Shown here: positions 51,318-60,201 of the stretch, one piece after another
Layout of the letters: each line of letters opens with the position of its first letter
How positions within the stretch are numbered: position 1 is the first letter of the stretch
Assembly (NCBI RefSeq): GCF_049316285.1
Contig: NZ_JBMOXA010000011.1
Location: 62,001-126,000 of the forward strand
DNA length: 64,000 nt
Reading direction: 5' to 3'
From: Rhodoferax_B sp049316285
GTDB taxonomy: Bacteria; Pseudomonadota; Gammaproteobacteria; Burkholderiales; Burkholderiaceae_C
Made by a program: the position numbers and the translations under genes
Notes under the pieces: model-generated
What the model saw: the letters and a program-made list of their open reading frames with translations, nothing else
Database searches by the model: none
What the model was told of the DNA's origin: nothing

Positions 51318-53009
51318 TCAGCCAGACAGCTTGCTCATCAGCACGACGACGGCCAGGCCCCAGATCGTCAGGAAGGTGTTGCCCACGGCATAGGGCATGC
51401 CGTAACCCAGTGCCGGGATATTGCTCTTGGCAGCGTCCTGCACCATGCCCAGGGAGGCCGTGGTCGTGCGTGCGCCGGACACGATGCCCAAGATCAGCGC
51501 CGGGTCGAACTTGAAGACGAAGCGCGCCAGAACGACGGCAATGAGGATGGGCACCGAGGTGGCCACCACACCCCACAGGAAGAGGCTGACGCCGAGCTCC
51601 TGCAGACCCTTGATGAAGTCCGGTCCGGCATTGATGCCGACGATGGCGATGAAGACGTTCAGGCCGAGGTTGTTCAGTATCCACAGCGCCGGGCCGGGGA
51701 TCTGGCCGAACACTGGCTTGATCGTGCGGTAGTAGCCGAGGAACAGGCCCGCCAGCAGCGCGCCGCCCGAGGTCGACAGGCTGATCGGCACGCCGCCGAC
51801 CTTGACACTGAGGACACCGATGAGGCCGCCTATAAAGATACCGGCTGACATGAAGGCGATGTCGGTCGAATCGGTAGGGCGGTCGGCATAACCGAGTGCC
51901 TTGGCGGCCGCGTCTACGTGGGCAATACTGCCGCCGACGCGCAGCACGTCGCCGCGCAGGATCTCGGTGCCCGGCAGCAGCGGGATGTCGACCAGGTTGC
52001 GGGTGATCTTGGACAGATACACACCGCGCGCCTGCGGCAGGTCCGACAGCTCGGCGATGGTCTTGCCATTGACCTCCTTGCTGGTGACGAAAATGTCGAC
52101 GACGGTGGCCGGCATGTTCAGCAGTTCGACGTCGTCGATCTCCTCTATCACCGTTTCGACCTTGTTGACCAACAACTCGCGATGGCCGGAGATGGCGACC
52201 AAGTCGCCCTCCTGCAGTACTGTGTCGGCCTGGGCGACGATGATCTGATCGCCGCGCTTGATGCGTTCGAAATATACGCGCAGGTCGGTAAAGGTGTCGG
52301 CGCAGCGCTTGCCGGCCAGGCCGCTGGCGGCGGTGATCCGGTAGCCGCGCAACTCAACGCCGCGGCGTGCCGACAGGATGCCGGGCTTGGCCGCCGCTTT
52401 GCCGCCGCCCAGGCGCTTCTCGTAGTCCTTGCAGGCCTGCTCGAGATCGGCGCCGATCATGAACGGCCCGAGCTTGGCCAGCAAAAGCGCCGAGCCCACG
52501 GTGCCGAAGATATAGGTCACCGCATAACCGACAGGAATCGCCGTCAGGTAGCCCTTGACCACATTCGGCTCCAGGCCCATCTTGTTGATCTGGTCGGTGG
52601 CCACGCCAATCGAGGCCGAGATCGTCTGCGAGCCGGCGTAGAGGCCAACCGCATAACCAATGTCCAGGCCGGCGAAATAGGCGCAGGCGACCGGCACAAA
52701 TAGGCAGGCCACCATCACGACGAGAGTGAAGATGATCTGCTTGACCCCGTCCTTACCCAGGCCGGCGAAGAACTGCGGTCCGACCCCATAACCAACGGCG
52801 AACAGGAAGAGCAGGAAGAAGGTCGACTTGATCGGTCCGGGGATCGCCAGCCCCAACTGGCCGATTGCGACGCCGGCAATCAGCGTGGCCGTGACGGCGC
52901 CGAGATTGAAGCCGAAGAGTTTCTTCGGTCCGAGCCAGAAGCCGAAGGCCAGGGCGGCGAACAGCCCGAGCTCCGGGTAATGCTTGAGGGTATCTACCAA
53001 CCAGTTCAT
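51318..53009 (-). CDS. aspT: Aspartate:alanine antiporter AspT
   Basis: This 563-residue membrane protein starts MNWLVDTLKHYPELGLFAAL. The AAE-family layout is clear: about five N-terminal segments (with GYGVGPQFF), two TrkA-C domains (about residues 205-375; ITAASGLAGK, AQADTVLQEGD) and about five C-terminal segments (GINAGPDFI, GARTTTASLGMVQ). AspT electrogenically exchanges external aspartate for internal alanine. It sits between the large PLP decarboxylase and aspD in one operon. The sequence is closer in wording to the characterised AspT than the second copy at 47865. Confidence 0.92.
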   Translation of the reverse strand: MNWLVDTLKHYPELGLFAALAFGFWLGPKKLFGFNLGAVTATLIAGVAIGQLGLAIPGPIKSTFFLLFLFAVGYGVGPQFFAGLGKDGVKQIIFTLVVMVACLFVPVACAYFAGLDIGYAVGLYAGSQTISASIGVATDQINKMGLEPNVVKGYLTAIPVGYAVTYIFGTVGSALLLAKLGPFMIGADLEQACKDYEKRLGGGKAAAKPGILSARRGVELRGYRITAASGLAGKRCADTFTDLRVYFERIKRGDQIIVAQADTVLQEGDLVAISGHRELLVNKVETVIEEIDDVELLNMPATVVDIFVTSKEVNGKTIAELSDLPQARGVYLSKITRNLVDIPLLPGTEILRGDVLRVGGSIAHVDAAAKALGYADRPTDSTDIAFMSAGIFIGGLIGVLSVKVGGVPISLSTSGGALLAGLFLGYYRTIKPVFGQIPGPALWILNNLGLNVFIAIVGINAGPDFIKGLQELGVSLFLWGVVATSVPILIAVVLARFVFKFDPALILGIVSGARTTTASLGMVQDAAKSNIPALGYGMPYAVGNTFLTIWGLAVVVLMSKLSG

Positions 53010-53065
53010 GGAAAACCTTTCGAGTGGGTCGATGACGCTGATGACGCTTTTTGCTGCCTAAGCGC

Positions 53066-55804
53066 TCAGGCCGGCCGCTTCTTCTCCAGGATGTCGGCGC
53101 GCAGCAGTTGCAGGCCGCGCGCCGCATTGAAGCCGTGGATCTCCTTCACGTCGAGCTTGCGCATGAAGGTGATGATCTCCTCCGAGATCACTTGTCCAGG
53201 CACCATGATGGGGAAGCCCGGCGGATAGGGAATGACGAACTTGGCCGAGACCAGCGCCGGACCATTTGCCAGCCGCTCGTCGACGCGTTTGTCGTTGAGG
53301 GGCAGGTACTCGCAATTGTCCTCATCGAAGGCCATGTAGTACGCATCGCGCATATGACCTTCACAACTCTTGCTGGCAGGGTCGTCCCGGAAAGCGTCAT
53401 GGAAGCTGCTGAAGTTGGGCAGATCCGGCACGTCTTCGACCAGATCACGGACACGCGCATCAAAGGTCTTGCGCGCGCTCTCGCCGCCCTCTGCCAAACG
53501 GTGATCGATGTCGCGTGAGATGTCTGCCAGCGCCTTGATCAAATGCGCCATGTCGCTGCGTGTATTGTTGATATTGATCTGCACCAGCACACTGTTGCGC
53601 GAGGTCTTGTTGATCTGGATGTCATGCTCGCTTGCCAGCAGCGCCTTGAACTGCGTTCCGTCATAACCGGCATTGCCGCAAAGCAGAGTGATGCGACTGG
53701 GGTCGAGGAAGAACTCGTCGTCGTTGAGCGCCCGCGCGATGTCTATCGCGGTCTGGTCGGGTGCATTGAAGTCCGCCAGGCCGCTCGCCCGATATTGGGC
53801 CGGGATCATCTCCGCCGGGGTGGCGCAGCGGAAGTATTTTGATATCAGCGGATGGTTGTTGACCTGGCTGCGGATCTCGATCGACAGCTGGGTGGCCTTG
53901 CCGACCAGCTCGAAACCCTCGAGTTCCACCTGGCGGCGCGCCAGGTCCAGCGAGGCAATGATTTGCAGATTGGGTGAGGTTGAGGTATGGGCATAGAAGG
54001 CCTCCTTGAACGGCCCTTCGACCTGCCGCCATTTCTGATCGGAGACTAGCACGATAGAGCCCTGGCGCAAAGCCGACATCGATTTGTGCACCGAATCGGT
54101 CTCGTAGACACGCAGGCTTACGGCTTCCGGATCGGGCCACAGCCGTGTGTCCAGCAAGGCCTTGTTGCCCGGATCGATCTCGCCGACTTCGGCCTTGAAC
54201 TTGGCATATTGCTCTTTGTAGGCTGCGCTGGGCAGCAGTTTGCGCAGCGCCGCAACCGCGCCCATGGCCGTGCGCCGGCGCAGGTAGGGGGAAAAGCGCG
54301 CAAAGCCGAACCAAGCTTCGTCCCACAGAAAGACCATGTCGGGCTTGATGGCCAGCACCTCTAACATGGTGCGCTGCACATTGGCCACATGTCCGTCGAA
54401 GGTGCAGTTGGTCAGCACCAGCATCTTGGCTTTGTCCAGCCGTCCTTCTGCCTTCAGGGTCAGCAATGCCTCCTTGATAGGGCGTATGCCCAGGCTGCCA
54501 TACATCGAATACTGCTTCAAGGGAAAAGCGTCGATGTAGAGCGGTTGGGCGCCACACATGACAGCGCCGTAGTGGTGCGACTTGTGGCAGTCGCGGTCAA
54601 TCAGCACGATATCGCCGGGTGTCAGGATCGCCTGGTGAACGATCTTGTTCGACGTCGAGGTGCCATTGGTGACAAAGAAGGCGCGGTCGCTGCCCAGGGC
54701 GCGCGCCGCCATATCCTGCGCTTCTTTGATGTTCCCGGTCGGATCAAGCAGGCTGTCCAGGCCGCCGGTCGTCGCAGAGGATTCAGCCAGAAAGAGGTTG
54801 GTGCCATAGAACTCGCCCATGTCGCGAATCCAGTTGGACTTGAAGATCGACTTGCCGCGCGCAACCGGCAGCGCATGGAAGGTTCCGATCGGCCGCGCGG
54901 CGTATTTTTTCAGGTTGTCGAAGTAGGGCGTGCGGTACCTATCCTTGATGCCGCCCTGGATCGACAGATGCATTTCAGTCGGTTCCTCCGGTCCGTAAAA
55001 GACGCGCCGAACACGCGCCACGGCATCGGAGCCAGCCACCGTCGCGGGATCCCTATCGGTCGTGAGATAGACATCCAACTCGGGCCTTAAATCGTTCAAC
55101 ACACCTGCCAGCGAGGTGCCGAGGTCGCCATCGCGCGCATCACCGGGGAGGAACGGTGCCAACATCTCGCGCAGCACTGGAATATCGTGCTCAGAATCGA
55201 ATGTGAATCCCTCGGAAATCAATACCGCCTGCAAGTTGTAGTTGAAGTTTGCCGCAAGCACAGCGTCCTCGAAGCTGCCGACCACCACCACCTCGTAGAT
55301 GAACTCGTCCTCGGTCCGTCGCAGACGCCGGAACATCTCTCTCAGGCTAGACCATTGTTTAGGCGCCATGGGTGAGACGACCAGAACCTCGAAATACGGT
55401 CTTCTGGTTTGCGCATGGCTTTGAGCCGGAGGCAGCACGTCGCCGACCACCGTTTCGGTCTCATCGTCGAGAGCCCAGGCGGCCAGGTCTTCGCGATAGG
55501 CATTGGTCAGAAGCGCGCTGCTGATGCGTGTCACCATGCGGTGAAACGCCGCCCATTCGCCGCGCTTCAATCGGTCGACGACCTGCTCAAGCAGCGCCGC
55601 ACCCGGATAGGCATGCAGGTCCTCTATGGGCTGCAGAAGACGCATGCGGTGTTGAATCTCGGACAGTGCACCGGCGTCGGGCCCGCGACCATCGAGTGAC
55701 TTGGCCAGTCTTGAGAGGACACGCCACTCGTCAACTCTTGCTTCGGATGCAGCGTAATACTGCGACAGCGACTTGGTGGTATCGGAAGCCATGTTTGCAC
55801 TCAT
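53066..55804 (-). CDS. Orn/Lys/Arg decarboxylase (large biodegradative type)
   Basis: The 912-residue protein starts at MSANMASDTTK, with GAGGA just upstream; an in-frame extension of 18 residues is less likely. An N-terminal 'wing' (receiver-like) domain spans about residues 120-280, followed by the PLP domain with Lys408 in DRDCHKSHHYG and LWDEAWFGFARF. A C-terminal domain has PPGFPIMVPGQVI. It removes CO2 from a basic amino acid and consumes a cytosolic proton; which one is not decidable. It is about 150 residues longer than E. coli AdiA, with most of the excess after the PLP lysine. It is the first gene of the operon with aspT and aspD, so the whole set fits acid resistance/energy generation. 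Confidence 0.88.
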   Translation of the reverse strand: MSANMASDTTKSLSQYYAASEARVDEWRVLSRLAKSLDGRGPDAGALSEIQHRMRLLQPIEDLHAYPGAALLEQVVDRLKRGEWAAFHRMVTRISSALLTNAYREDLAAWALDDETETVVGDVLPPAQSHAQTRRPYFEVLVVSPMAPKQWSSLREMFRRLRRTEDEFIYEVVVVGSFEDAVLAANFNYNLQAVLISEGFTFDSEHDIPVLREMLAPFLPGDARDGDLGTSLAGVLNDLRPELDVYLTTDRDPATVAGSDAVARVRRVFYGPEEPTEMHLSIQGGIKDRYRTPYFDNLKKYAARPIGTFHALPVARGKSIFKSNWIRDMGEFYGTNLFLAESSATTGGLDSLLDPTGNIKEAQDMAARALGSDRAFFVTNGTSTSNKIVHQAILTPGDIVLIDRDCHKSHHYGAVMCGAQPLYIDAFPLKQYSMYGSLGIRPIKEALLTLKAEGRLDKAKMLVLTNCTFDGHVANVQRTMLEVLAIKPDMVFLWDEAWFGFARFSPYLRRRTAMGAVAALRKLLPSAAYKEQYAKFKAEVGEIDPGNKALLDTRLWPDPEAVSLRVYETDSVHKSMSALRQGSIVLVSDQKWRQVEGPFKEAFYAHTSTSPNLQIIASLDLARRQVELEGFELVGKATQLSIEIRSQVNNHPLISKYFRCATPAEMIPAQYRASGLADFNAPDQTAIDIARALNDDEFFLDPSRITLLCGNAGYDGTQFKALLASEHDIQINKTSRNSVLVQININNTRSDMAHLIKALADISRDIDHRLAEGGESARKTFDARVRDLVEDVPDLPNFSSFHDAFRDDPASKSCEGHMRDAYYMAFDEDNCEYLPLNDKRVDERLANGPALVSAKFVIPYPPGFPIMVPGQVISEEIITFMRKLDVKEIHGFNAARGLQLLRADILEKKRPA

Positions 55805-56216
55805 AAATCCTCGCAAGAAATTTAAGGTAAGGTCCGGCGCGCACCAGATCAAACGCAATCAAGTCGATGCGCCGACGCGTTGATGCGTTGTCCCCTGCGC
55901 AAGAGCGAGAATTAGTATGCGTTCACACATTAGGGAGGTCAATTTCCCCTTGGGGAAGCACTGATGTGGGGGCCAACCCGGATGGCAAGAGCGTGCTGAT
56001 ATGAAGATTCAGCGGGCTGGCTGAGGTCTTCATCCCGGCCTGTGATGCAGCCGGTGAGGCCTGCAGGCCGCCACGGTTTGTTGACATGGGATGATGGCAG
56101 CATGGAGCTTGATGCTGCTGTTCCCTGAAGCCGTGTTCCCGTTGTGCGGCCGGGCCTGTGAGCCCGGGCACACGCTTGCTTGCTGTGCTTACAGGGGAAG
56201 GGCTTATGCCAGGCGC
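55805..56216. other. 412-bp gap upstream of the decarboxylase operon
   Basis: This gap should hold the promoter of the minus-strand decarboxylase-aspT-aspD operon and the 3' flank of the LysR gene. The only open frame (about 80 codons, minus strand, 55923-56171) has no domain features, and its composition resembles non-coding sequence. I see no convincing sigma-54 or sigma-70 box. ATCAA occurs twice near 55848-55862, but not as a proper inverted FNR site. Confidence 0.5.
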
Positions 56217-57152
56217 TTATGGCGCTTGGCTTCCCGGCAGATCCAGGCCTGCCATCTTCTGCGCCAGAAAGTCCACCAAGGCCCGCACGCGTGCCGGTAA
56301 AAAACGTCCGCTGGGCAAAACCGCATGCACTGGCATGGCAATGCCTTGCCAGTCCTGCAGCAAGTGCACCAGTGCACCGCTTTGAACGTGGGCGCGTACG
56401 TCGAGTTCGCTTTTGCAGACGATGCCGTGGCCGGCCAGCGCCCAGCGGTGGGCGATTTCGGCGTCGTCGGCGCTGCGCCGGCCGTGTACACGCACGACGA
56501 TTTTCTCGTTGCCTTGGCGGCTGTCACTGCGCTCAAAGGGCCATAACAACGCGCGTTTGCCACGGATCTGGAATGTCAGGCATTCGTGCTGCGCCAGGTC
56601 TTGCGGGTGTTGCGGTGTGCCGTGGCGTGCCAGGTAGGCGGGAGCGGCGCAGACGATGCGGCGGGTGAAGCTCAGGCGGCGCGCCACCAGGCGCGAGTCT
56701 TCCAGTTCTCCATAGCGTAAGGCCACGTCGACCTGATCGCGGATCACGTCGCTCAAGATGTCGCTCACCGCCAACTGCACCTCCACGCCTGGATGCACGT
56801 CCATGAACTCGTCCAGCCACGGCATCAGCACACGCCGTGTCAGGTCGCTGGGCGCGGAGATGCGGATCAGGCCCACCAGATGGCGTTGCCCTTCGGTCAA
56901 CTGCGCCTGGGCTTCGGCCAACAGGTCGATGGCGCGCCGCGCATAGTCCACCAGCAACTCGCCCGCAGGGGTGATGCGCATGCGCCGTGTGCTGCGCTCG
57001 AACAGGCGTACTCCCAGCCGCGCCTCGAGTTTTTTCAACGCGGCGCTGGCCGCGGCGGGTGTCAGGCTCAAGCGCCCTGCCGCGCCGGTGAGGTTGCCCA
57101 TCTCGTGGCAGGCGAGCACGATGTGCAGTTCGTCCAGATTATCAAATTTCAT
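56217..57152 (-). CDS. LysR-family transcriptional regulator
   Basis: The 311-residue regulator has a LysR helix-turn-helix (about residues 6-64; NLTGAAGRLSLTPAAASAAL) and an effector domain with the CrgA-like DVALRYGELEDSRLVARRL. It is divergent from the zinc-type alcohol dehydrogenase gene at 57246, the typical arrangement for LysR control of a quinone/aldehyde detoxifying enzyme. Its start codon lies inside a short palindrome, and two 10-bp direct repeats lie in the spacer, suggesting autoregulation. Confidence 0.9.
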   Translation of the reverse strand: MKFDNLDELHIVLACHEMGNLTGAAGRLSLTPAAASAALKKLEARLGVRLFERSTRRMRITPAGELLVDYARRAIDLLAEAQAQLTEGQRHLVGLIRISAPSDLTRRVLMPWLDEFMDVHPGVEVQLAVSDILSDVIRDQVDVALRYGELEDSRLVARRLSFTRRIVCAAPAYLARHGTPQHPQDLAQHECLTFQIRGKRALLWPFERSDSRQGNEKIVVRVHGRRSADDAEIAHRWALAGHGIVCKSELDVRAHVQSGALVHLLQDWQGIAMPVHAVLPSGRFLPARVRALVDFLAQKMAGLDLPGSQAP

Positions 57153-57189
57153 TTGAAAGTGATGGTGAATTTGGCTGGTTTATCAAATT
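57139..57189. promoter_or_regulatory. Two phased TTATCAAATT sites between lysR and the alcohol dehydrogenase gene
   Basis: TTATCAAATT occurs at 57139-57148 and again at 57180-57189, 41 bp (about four helical turns) apart. The first copy is part of a palindrome TCAAAT-TTC-ATTTGA (57142-57156) that covers the LysR start codon. This pattern fits a recall/activation pair of LysR binding sites. Confidence 0.5.
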
Positions 57190-57245
57190 GCAACGAGGTT
57201 TTAAATTCTCTGCCTGTTCATCGTTTTCTGCAAAAGGAGTTCGCC

Positions 57246-58307
57246 ATGTCCATATCCACAGCCACCATGAAAGCCGTTGGCTACACCCAGTCGCTGCCGG
57301 CCGAGCACCCCGAGGTGCTGATAGACCTGCAGTTGCCCGCACCTACAACACAAAGCCTGGCACCTCACGACTTGCTGGTGGCGGTGCAGGCGGTATCGGT
57401 CAATCCGGTGGACACCAAGGTGCGCCGCAACCGTGCGCCGCAGAAGGGTCAGGCCGAAGTCTTGGGTTGGGACGCCGTGGGCCACGTGCTGGCGGTGGGC
57501 GACGCGGTGCGTTTGTTCAAGGTGGGTGATCGCGTCTGGTATGCGGGCAGCATAGTGCGCCCCGGTGCCAATGCCGAGCGCCATGTGGTGGACGAACGTA
57601 TCGTCGGCCGTGCCCCCGCCAATTTGTCGGATGCCGAAGCCGCCGCGTTGCCGCTGACCACCATCACCGCCTGGGAGTTGTTGTTCGACCGGCTGGGCGT
57701 GCCGCAAGGTGGTGGTGCCGGGCAGGCCTTGTTGATCACCGGGGCGGCGGGCGGTGTTGGCTCGATCCTGATACAACTGGCGCGCCAGCTCACGCAACTG
57801 ACGGTGATCGCCACGGCATCCCGCGCCGAGACGCGCGATTGGTGCCTGTCGCTCGGCGCGCACCACGTCATTGACCACAGCAAAGCATTCGCCCCGCAAC
57901 TCCAGGCGATTGGCCTGCCGCAGGTCGACCTGGTGGCCAGCCTCACCCACACGCAGCAGCACTTTGCGCAACTGGTGGAGGTGCTGGCGCCTCAGGGCAA
58001 GCTGGGCTTGATCGACGACCTGAGCGAAGCCCCGGATGTACGGCTGCTCAAAGGCAAGAGCCTGAGCCTGCATTGGGAGATGATGTTTGCACGCAGCATG
58101 TATGGCACGCCCGACATGGTGGAACAGCACCGCTTGCTGACGGCCGTGGCCGCGCTGGTGGAAAGCGGCAAAATCAAGACCACCTGGGCCCAGACGGTGG
58201 GAGCCATCAACGCGGCCAACCTGGCGCAGGCACACCGGCTGGTGGAGTCGGGGCGCATGCTGGGCAAGGTCGTGCTGGCCGGTTGGCCGGCCTCAAGCCT
58301 CAGTTGA
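57246..58307 (+). CDS. Zinc-type alcohol dehydrogenase-like protein (quinone oxidoreductase group)
   Basis: The 353-residue medium-chain dehydrogenase/reductase begins at an ATG preceded by AAAAGGAG. The GroES-like N-terminal domain (VQAVSVNPVDTKVRR and GWDAVGHVLAVGDAV) is followed by a Rossmann domain with LLITGAAGGVGSILIQLAR. The catalytic zinc Cys and structural zinc Cys quartet of true alcohol dehydrogenases are absent, so it is probably an NADPH-dependent quinone or enone reductase. It is divergent from a LysR gene and overlaps the convergent DUF2145 gene by 8 bp at the stop codons. Confidence 0.85.
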   Translation: MSISTATMKAVGYTQSLPAEHPEVLIDLQLPAPTTQSLAPHDLLVAVQAVSVNPVDTKVRRNRAPQKGQAEVLGWDAVGHVLAVGDAVRLFKVGDRVWYAGSIVRPGANAERHVVDERIVGRAPANLSDAEAAALPLTTITAWELLFDRLGVPQGGGAGQALLITGAAGGVGSILIQLARQLTQLTVIATASRAETRDWCLSLGAHHVIDHSKAFAPQLQAIGLPQVDLVASLTHTQQHFAQLVEVLAPQGKLGLIDDLSEAPDVRLLKGKSLSLHWEMMFARSMYGTPDMVEQHRLLTAVAALVESGKIKTTWAQTVGAINAANLAQAHRLVESGRMLGKVVLAGWPASSLS

Positions 58308-59217
58308 AACTGAGCACCTCGTCGCCAGGCGCGGCTGCGCAGTCGTCGCCCAGGGGCGGGCCGTCGCGCCGCAGCACCGCCTGGCGCGGGTTGTAGCAAA
58401 ACTCTATGCGCTGGGCCCGTGGTGCCTGCTGGCGCGCAAAGGCTTCAATCGACGCGGGCATGCTCACATGCAGCTTCAGTGCCTGGATGTCGGCCAGCGG
58501 ATGGTCGGCCACGTGGATCAGCGGCGTGAAGTGCGCGGCCAGCATCAGCGCGTGTGAGCCTACGTTGATCGGCTCCGGTGTGTAAGCTTGCGCGGCGAGC
58601 CACTGCTGGGCTTGCGCGCGCGTCGGTCTATCCCCGGCAAAGCCGCCCCAGGCGCTGGCCATGAGCTCCATCACCCACTGGTTGCAGTTCTGGAAACGTG
58701 TGCTGAAGGCATAGGCGTTGGCGCTGTAGTCGCCGGCCAGCAGGGCCAGGGCTTGCGGGCGGTCGAGCGCGGCGCGCGCCAGCGCCGTGGCCTGTGGCTC
58801 GGGCAGCAGCAGCACCGAGATGAAGCCTTGCGAGGGGTTGTCCGAGCCTTGCAGAAAGCCCGCCAGCCCCTGGTCGAACAGGCGCGGGCGCGATTCGTCA
58901 CAGGCGTAGTAGAGCTGGCGCACCGACCATGCGCTGTTGGGGTTGGCCTGCAGGCTGATACCCGCATGCGAGTAGCGCACACCAAAGCGGCTGAGGTCGA
59001 GTCCGGCGCGTGCGATCAAGGCCACCTGCTGGCCGCTTTGTTGCAGTGTTTGCCGTATCAGCGCCGCCACGCGCAGTTGCCGGTCCTGCTCGGCGGCGCT
59101 GATGGTGGCGGGGCGGTCGCAAGCTCGCAGGTTGGCGGCTTGCACGGCGCCTAGCCACATCAGACTGGCTACTGCGATCAAGCTTCGCCGTAGCCCTGGC
59201 GTGTAACCGTGCTTCAA
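58300..59217 (-). CDS. DUF2145 family secreted protein
   Basis: The 305-residue protein has an N-terminal signal peptide (RRSLIAVASLMWLGAVQAA). The DUF2145 core contains RYSHAGISLQ (about residue 80) and FQNCNQWVMELMA (about 170). This Cys/His arrangement recalls NlpC/P60-like or papain-like transglutaminase folds with an Asn-Cys-Asn-Gln centre. It probably acts in the periplasm; the substrate is unknown. Its ATG overlaps the stop of the small secreted protein gene upstream (4 nt), so both are translated together. It is convergent with the alcohol dehydrogenase gene. Confidence 0.78.
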   Translation of the reverse strand: MKHGYTPGLRRSLIAVASLMWLGAVQAANLRACDRPATISAAEQDRQLRVAALIRQTLQQSGQQVALIARAGLDLSRFGVRYSHAGISLQANPNSAWSVRQLYYACDESRPRLFDQGLAGFLQGSDNPSQGFISVLLLPEPQATALARAALDRPQALALLAGDYSANAYAFSTRFQNCNQWVMELMASAWGGFAGDRPTRAQAQQWLAAQAYTPEPINVGSHALMLAAHFTPLIHVADHPLADIQALKLHVSMPASIEAFARQQAPRAQRIEFCYNPRQAVLRRDGPPLGDDCAAAPGDEVLSFN

Positions 59218-59687
59218 AGGGTGACGGGGTGCGAATCGAATTCGCGCTGCCAGTCGTCGGTCAGCACCAGAAAGAAGGCTTGGCGGTTGTCGCCACGCGC
59301 AAACTCAAAACCATAGGGGCGTTGGCTGGCCTGCACCAGGTCACCGGTGGCCAGGGGGCGGTCGGCCAGCGCCACACGCGGCAGCTGCAGTACGAATTCG
59401 CGTGCGGGGCCGGCGTCGGTGGCGCGCAGCGTGAGTTGTGTCATGGCTGGTTTGCCGGGCGTGGCATCGATCTGGGCGACGTCCATCACGCGGTAAGGGC
59501 CTTCGGCCACGTTGCGGTTGCTATTGGAGCTGTTGCTCGAATCCTTGATCGAGTCCGACACACTGCCCGAGGATGCCGAGCCAGCGCTAGACGCCGACGA
59601 GGCAAAGCTTTCGGCCGACGCCGGTTGCGTCAGGCACAGGACCGACAGGCTGAGACCCAGAACACGGAAGAGAGAGGAAAAAGCCAT
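59214..59687 (-). CDS. Small secreted Ser-rich protein, partner of the DUF2145 gene
   Basis: The 157-residue protein has a signal peptide (about residues 1-25, cleaved near ASAES). A Ser/Ala/Asn-rich low-complexity linker (about 26-60) leads to a beta-rich domain of about 95 residues (PYRVMDVAQIDATPG... FVLQLPRVAL ... FFLVLTDDWQREFD). I recognise no named family. The stop overlaps the DUF2145 start, so the two form a two-gene unit, and a shared envelope role is likely. It is 19 nt downstream of the Lrp gene and might be co-transcribed with it. Confidence 0.7.
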   Translation of the reverse strand: MAFSSLFRVLGLSLSVLCLTQPASAESFASSASSAGSASSGSVSDSIKDSSNSSNSNRNVAEGPYRVMDVAQIDATPGKPAMTQLTLRATDAGPAREFVLQLPRVALADRPLATGDLVQASQRPYGFEFARGDNRQAFFLVLTDDWQREFDSHPVTL

Positions 59688-59706
59688 GGTGATGCCCTGT
59701 TGGAGA

Positions 59707-60177
59707 CTAGTTCAAAGTCGGCAAGGGTAACGCCGTTTTGTATCTCACCTGTTTCAGCGCAAAACTGGAGCGGATTTTCTCTATGCCCGGGATGGGCGTG
59801 AGCTGCTCCACGATGAATTTCTCCAGCGCCGCCATGTCGGCCACGGCCACGCGTATTAGGTAGTCGGAGTCGCCAGTCATCAAATAACACTCCATCACCT
59901 CATCGTGCAGCGCAATGCTTTGCTCAAACGAGGCCAGCGATTCCTTGCTTTGGGTCTTTAGGCTGATGGAGATGAACACATTCAGCCCCAGGCCCAGCGC
60001 CGCCGCATTGGCAATGGCCACATAACGGTCGATCACGCCAGCGGCTTCCAATGCCTTCACACGCGCCAGGCAGGGCGAGGGGGACAGATGTACGCGCCGC
60101 GCCAGCTCCACGTTGGATAAGGCGCCGTCCTGCTGCAATTCGGCCAGGATGCGCAGATCCAGGGTGTCCAGTTTCAT
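59707..60177 (-). CDS. Lrp/AsnC-family regulator (possibly MdeR-like)
   Basis: The 156-residue protein has an AsnC-type helix-turn-helix (about residues 4-50; LSNVELARRVHLSPSPCLARVK) and a RAM domain (about 67-140; TGDSDYLIRV). It is divergent from a stand-alone pyruvate dehydrogenase E1-like gene. In Pseudomonas the Lrp-type MdeR controls mdeA and the E1-like mdeB for methionine/alpha-ketobutyrate metabolism; this layout is similar, though no mdeA is seen here. The ligand is unknown. Confidence 0.9.
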   Translation of the reverse strand: MKLDTLDLRILAELQQDGALSNVELARRVHLSPSPCLARVKALEAAGVIDRYVAIANAAALGLGLNVFISISLKTQSKESLASFEQSIALHDEVMECYLMTGDSDYLIRVAVADMAALEKFIVEQLTPIPGIEKIRSSFALKQVRYKTALPLPTLN

Positions 60178-60201
60178 TTTTGTCTCTGTATTTCAGTTTT
60201 T

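Noticed and set aside
55923..56171. About 80-codon minus-strand frame in the gap upstream of the decarboxylase operon
   Set aside because: It has no family similarity I can recognise, no ribosome binding site and irregular composition.
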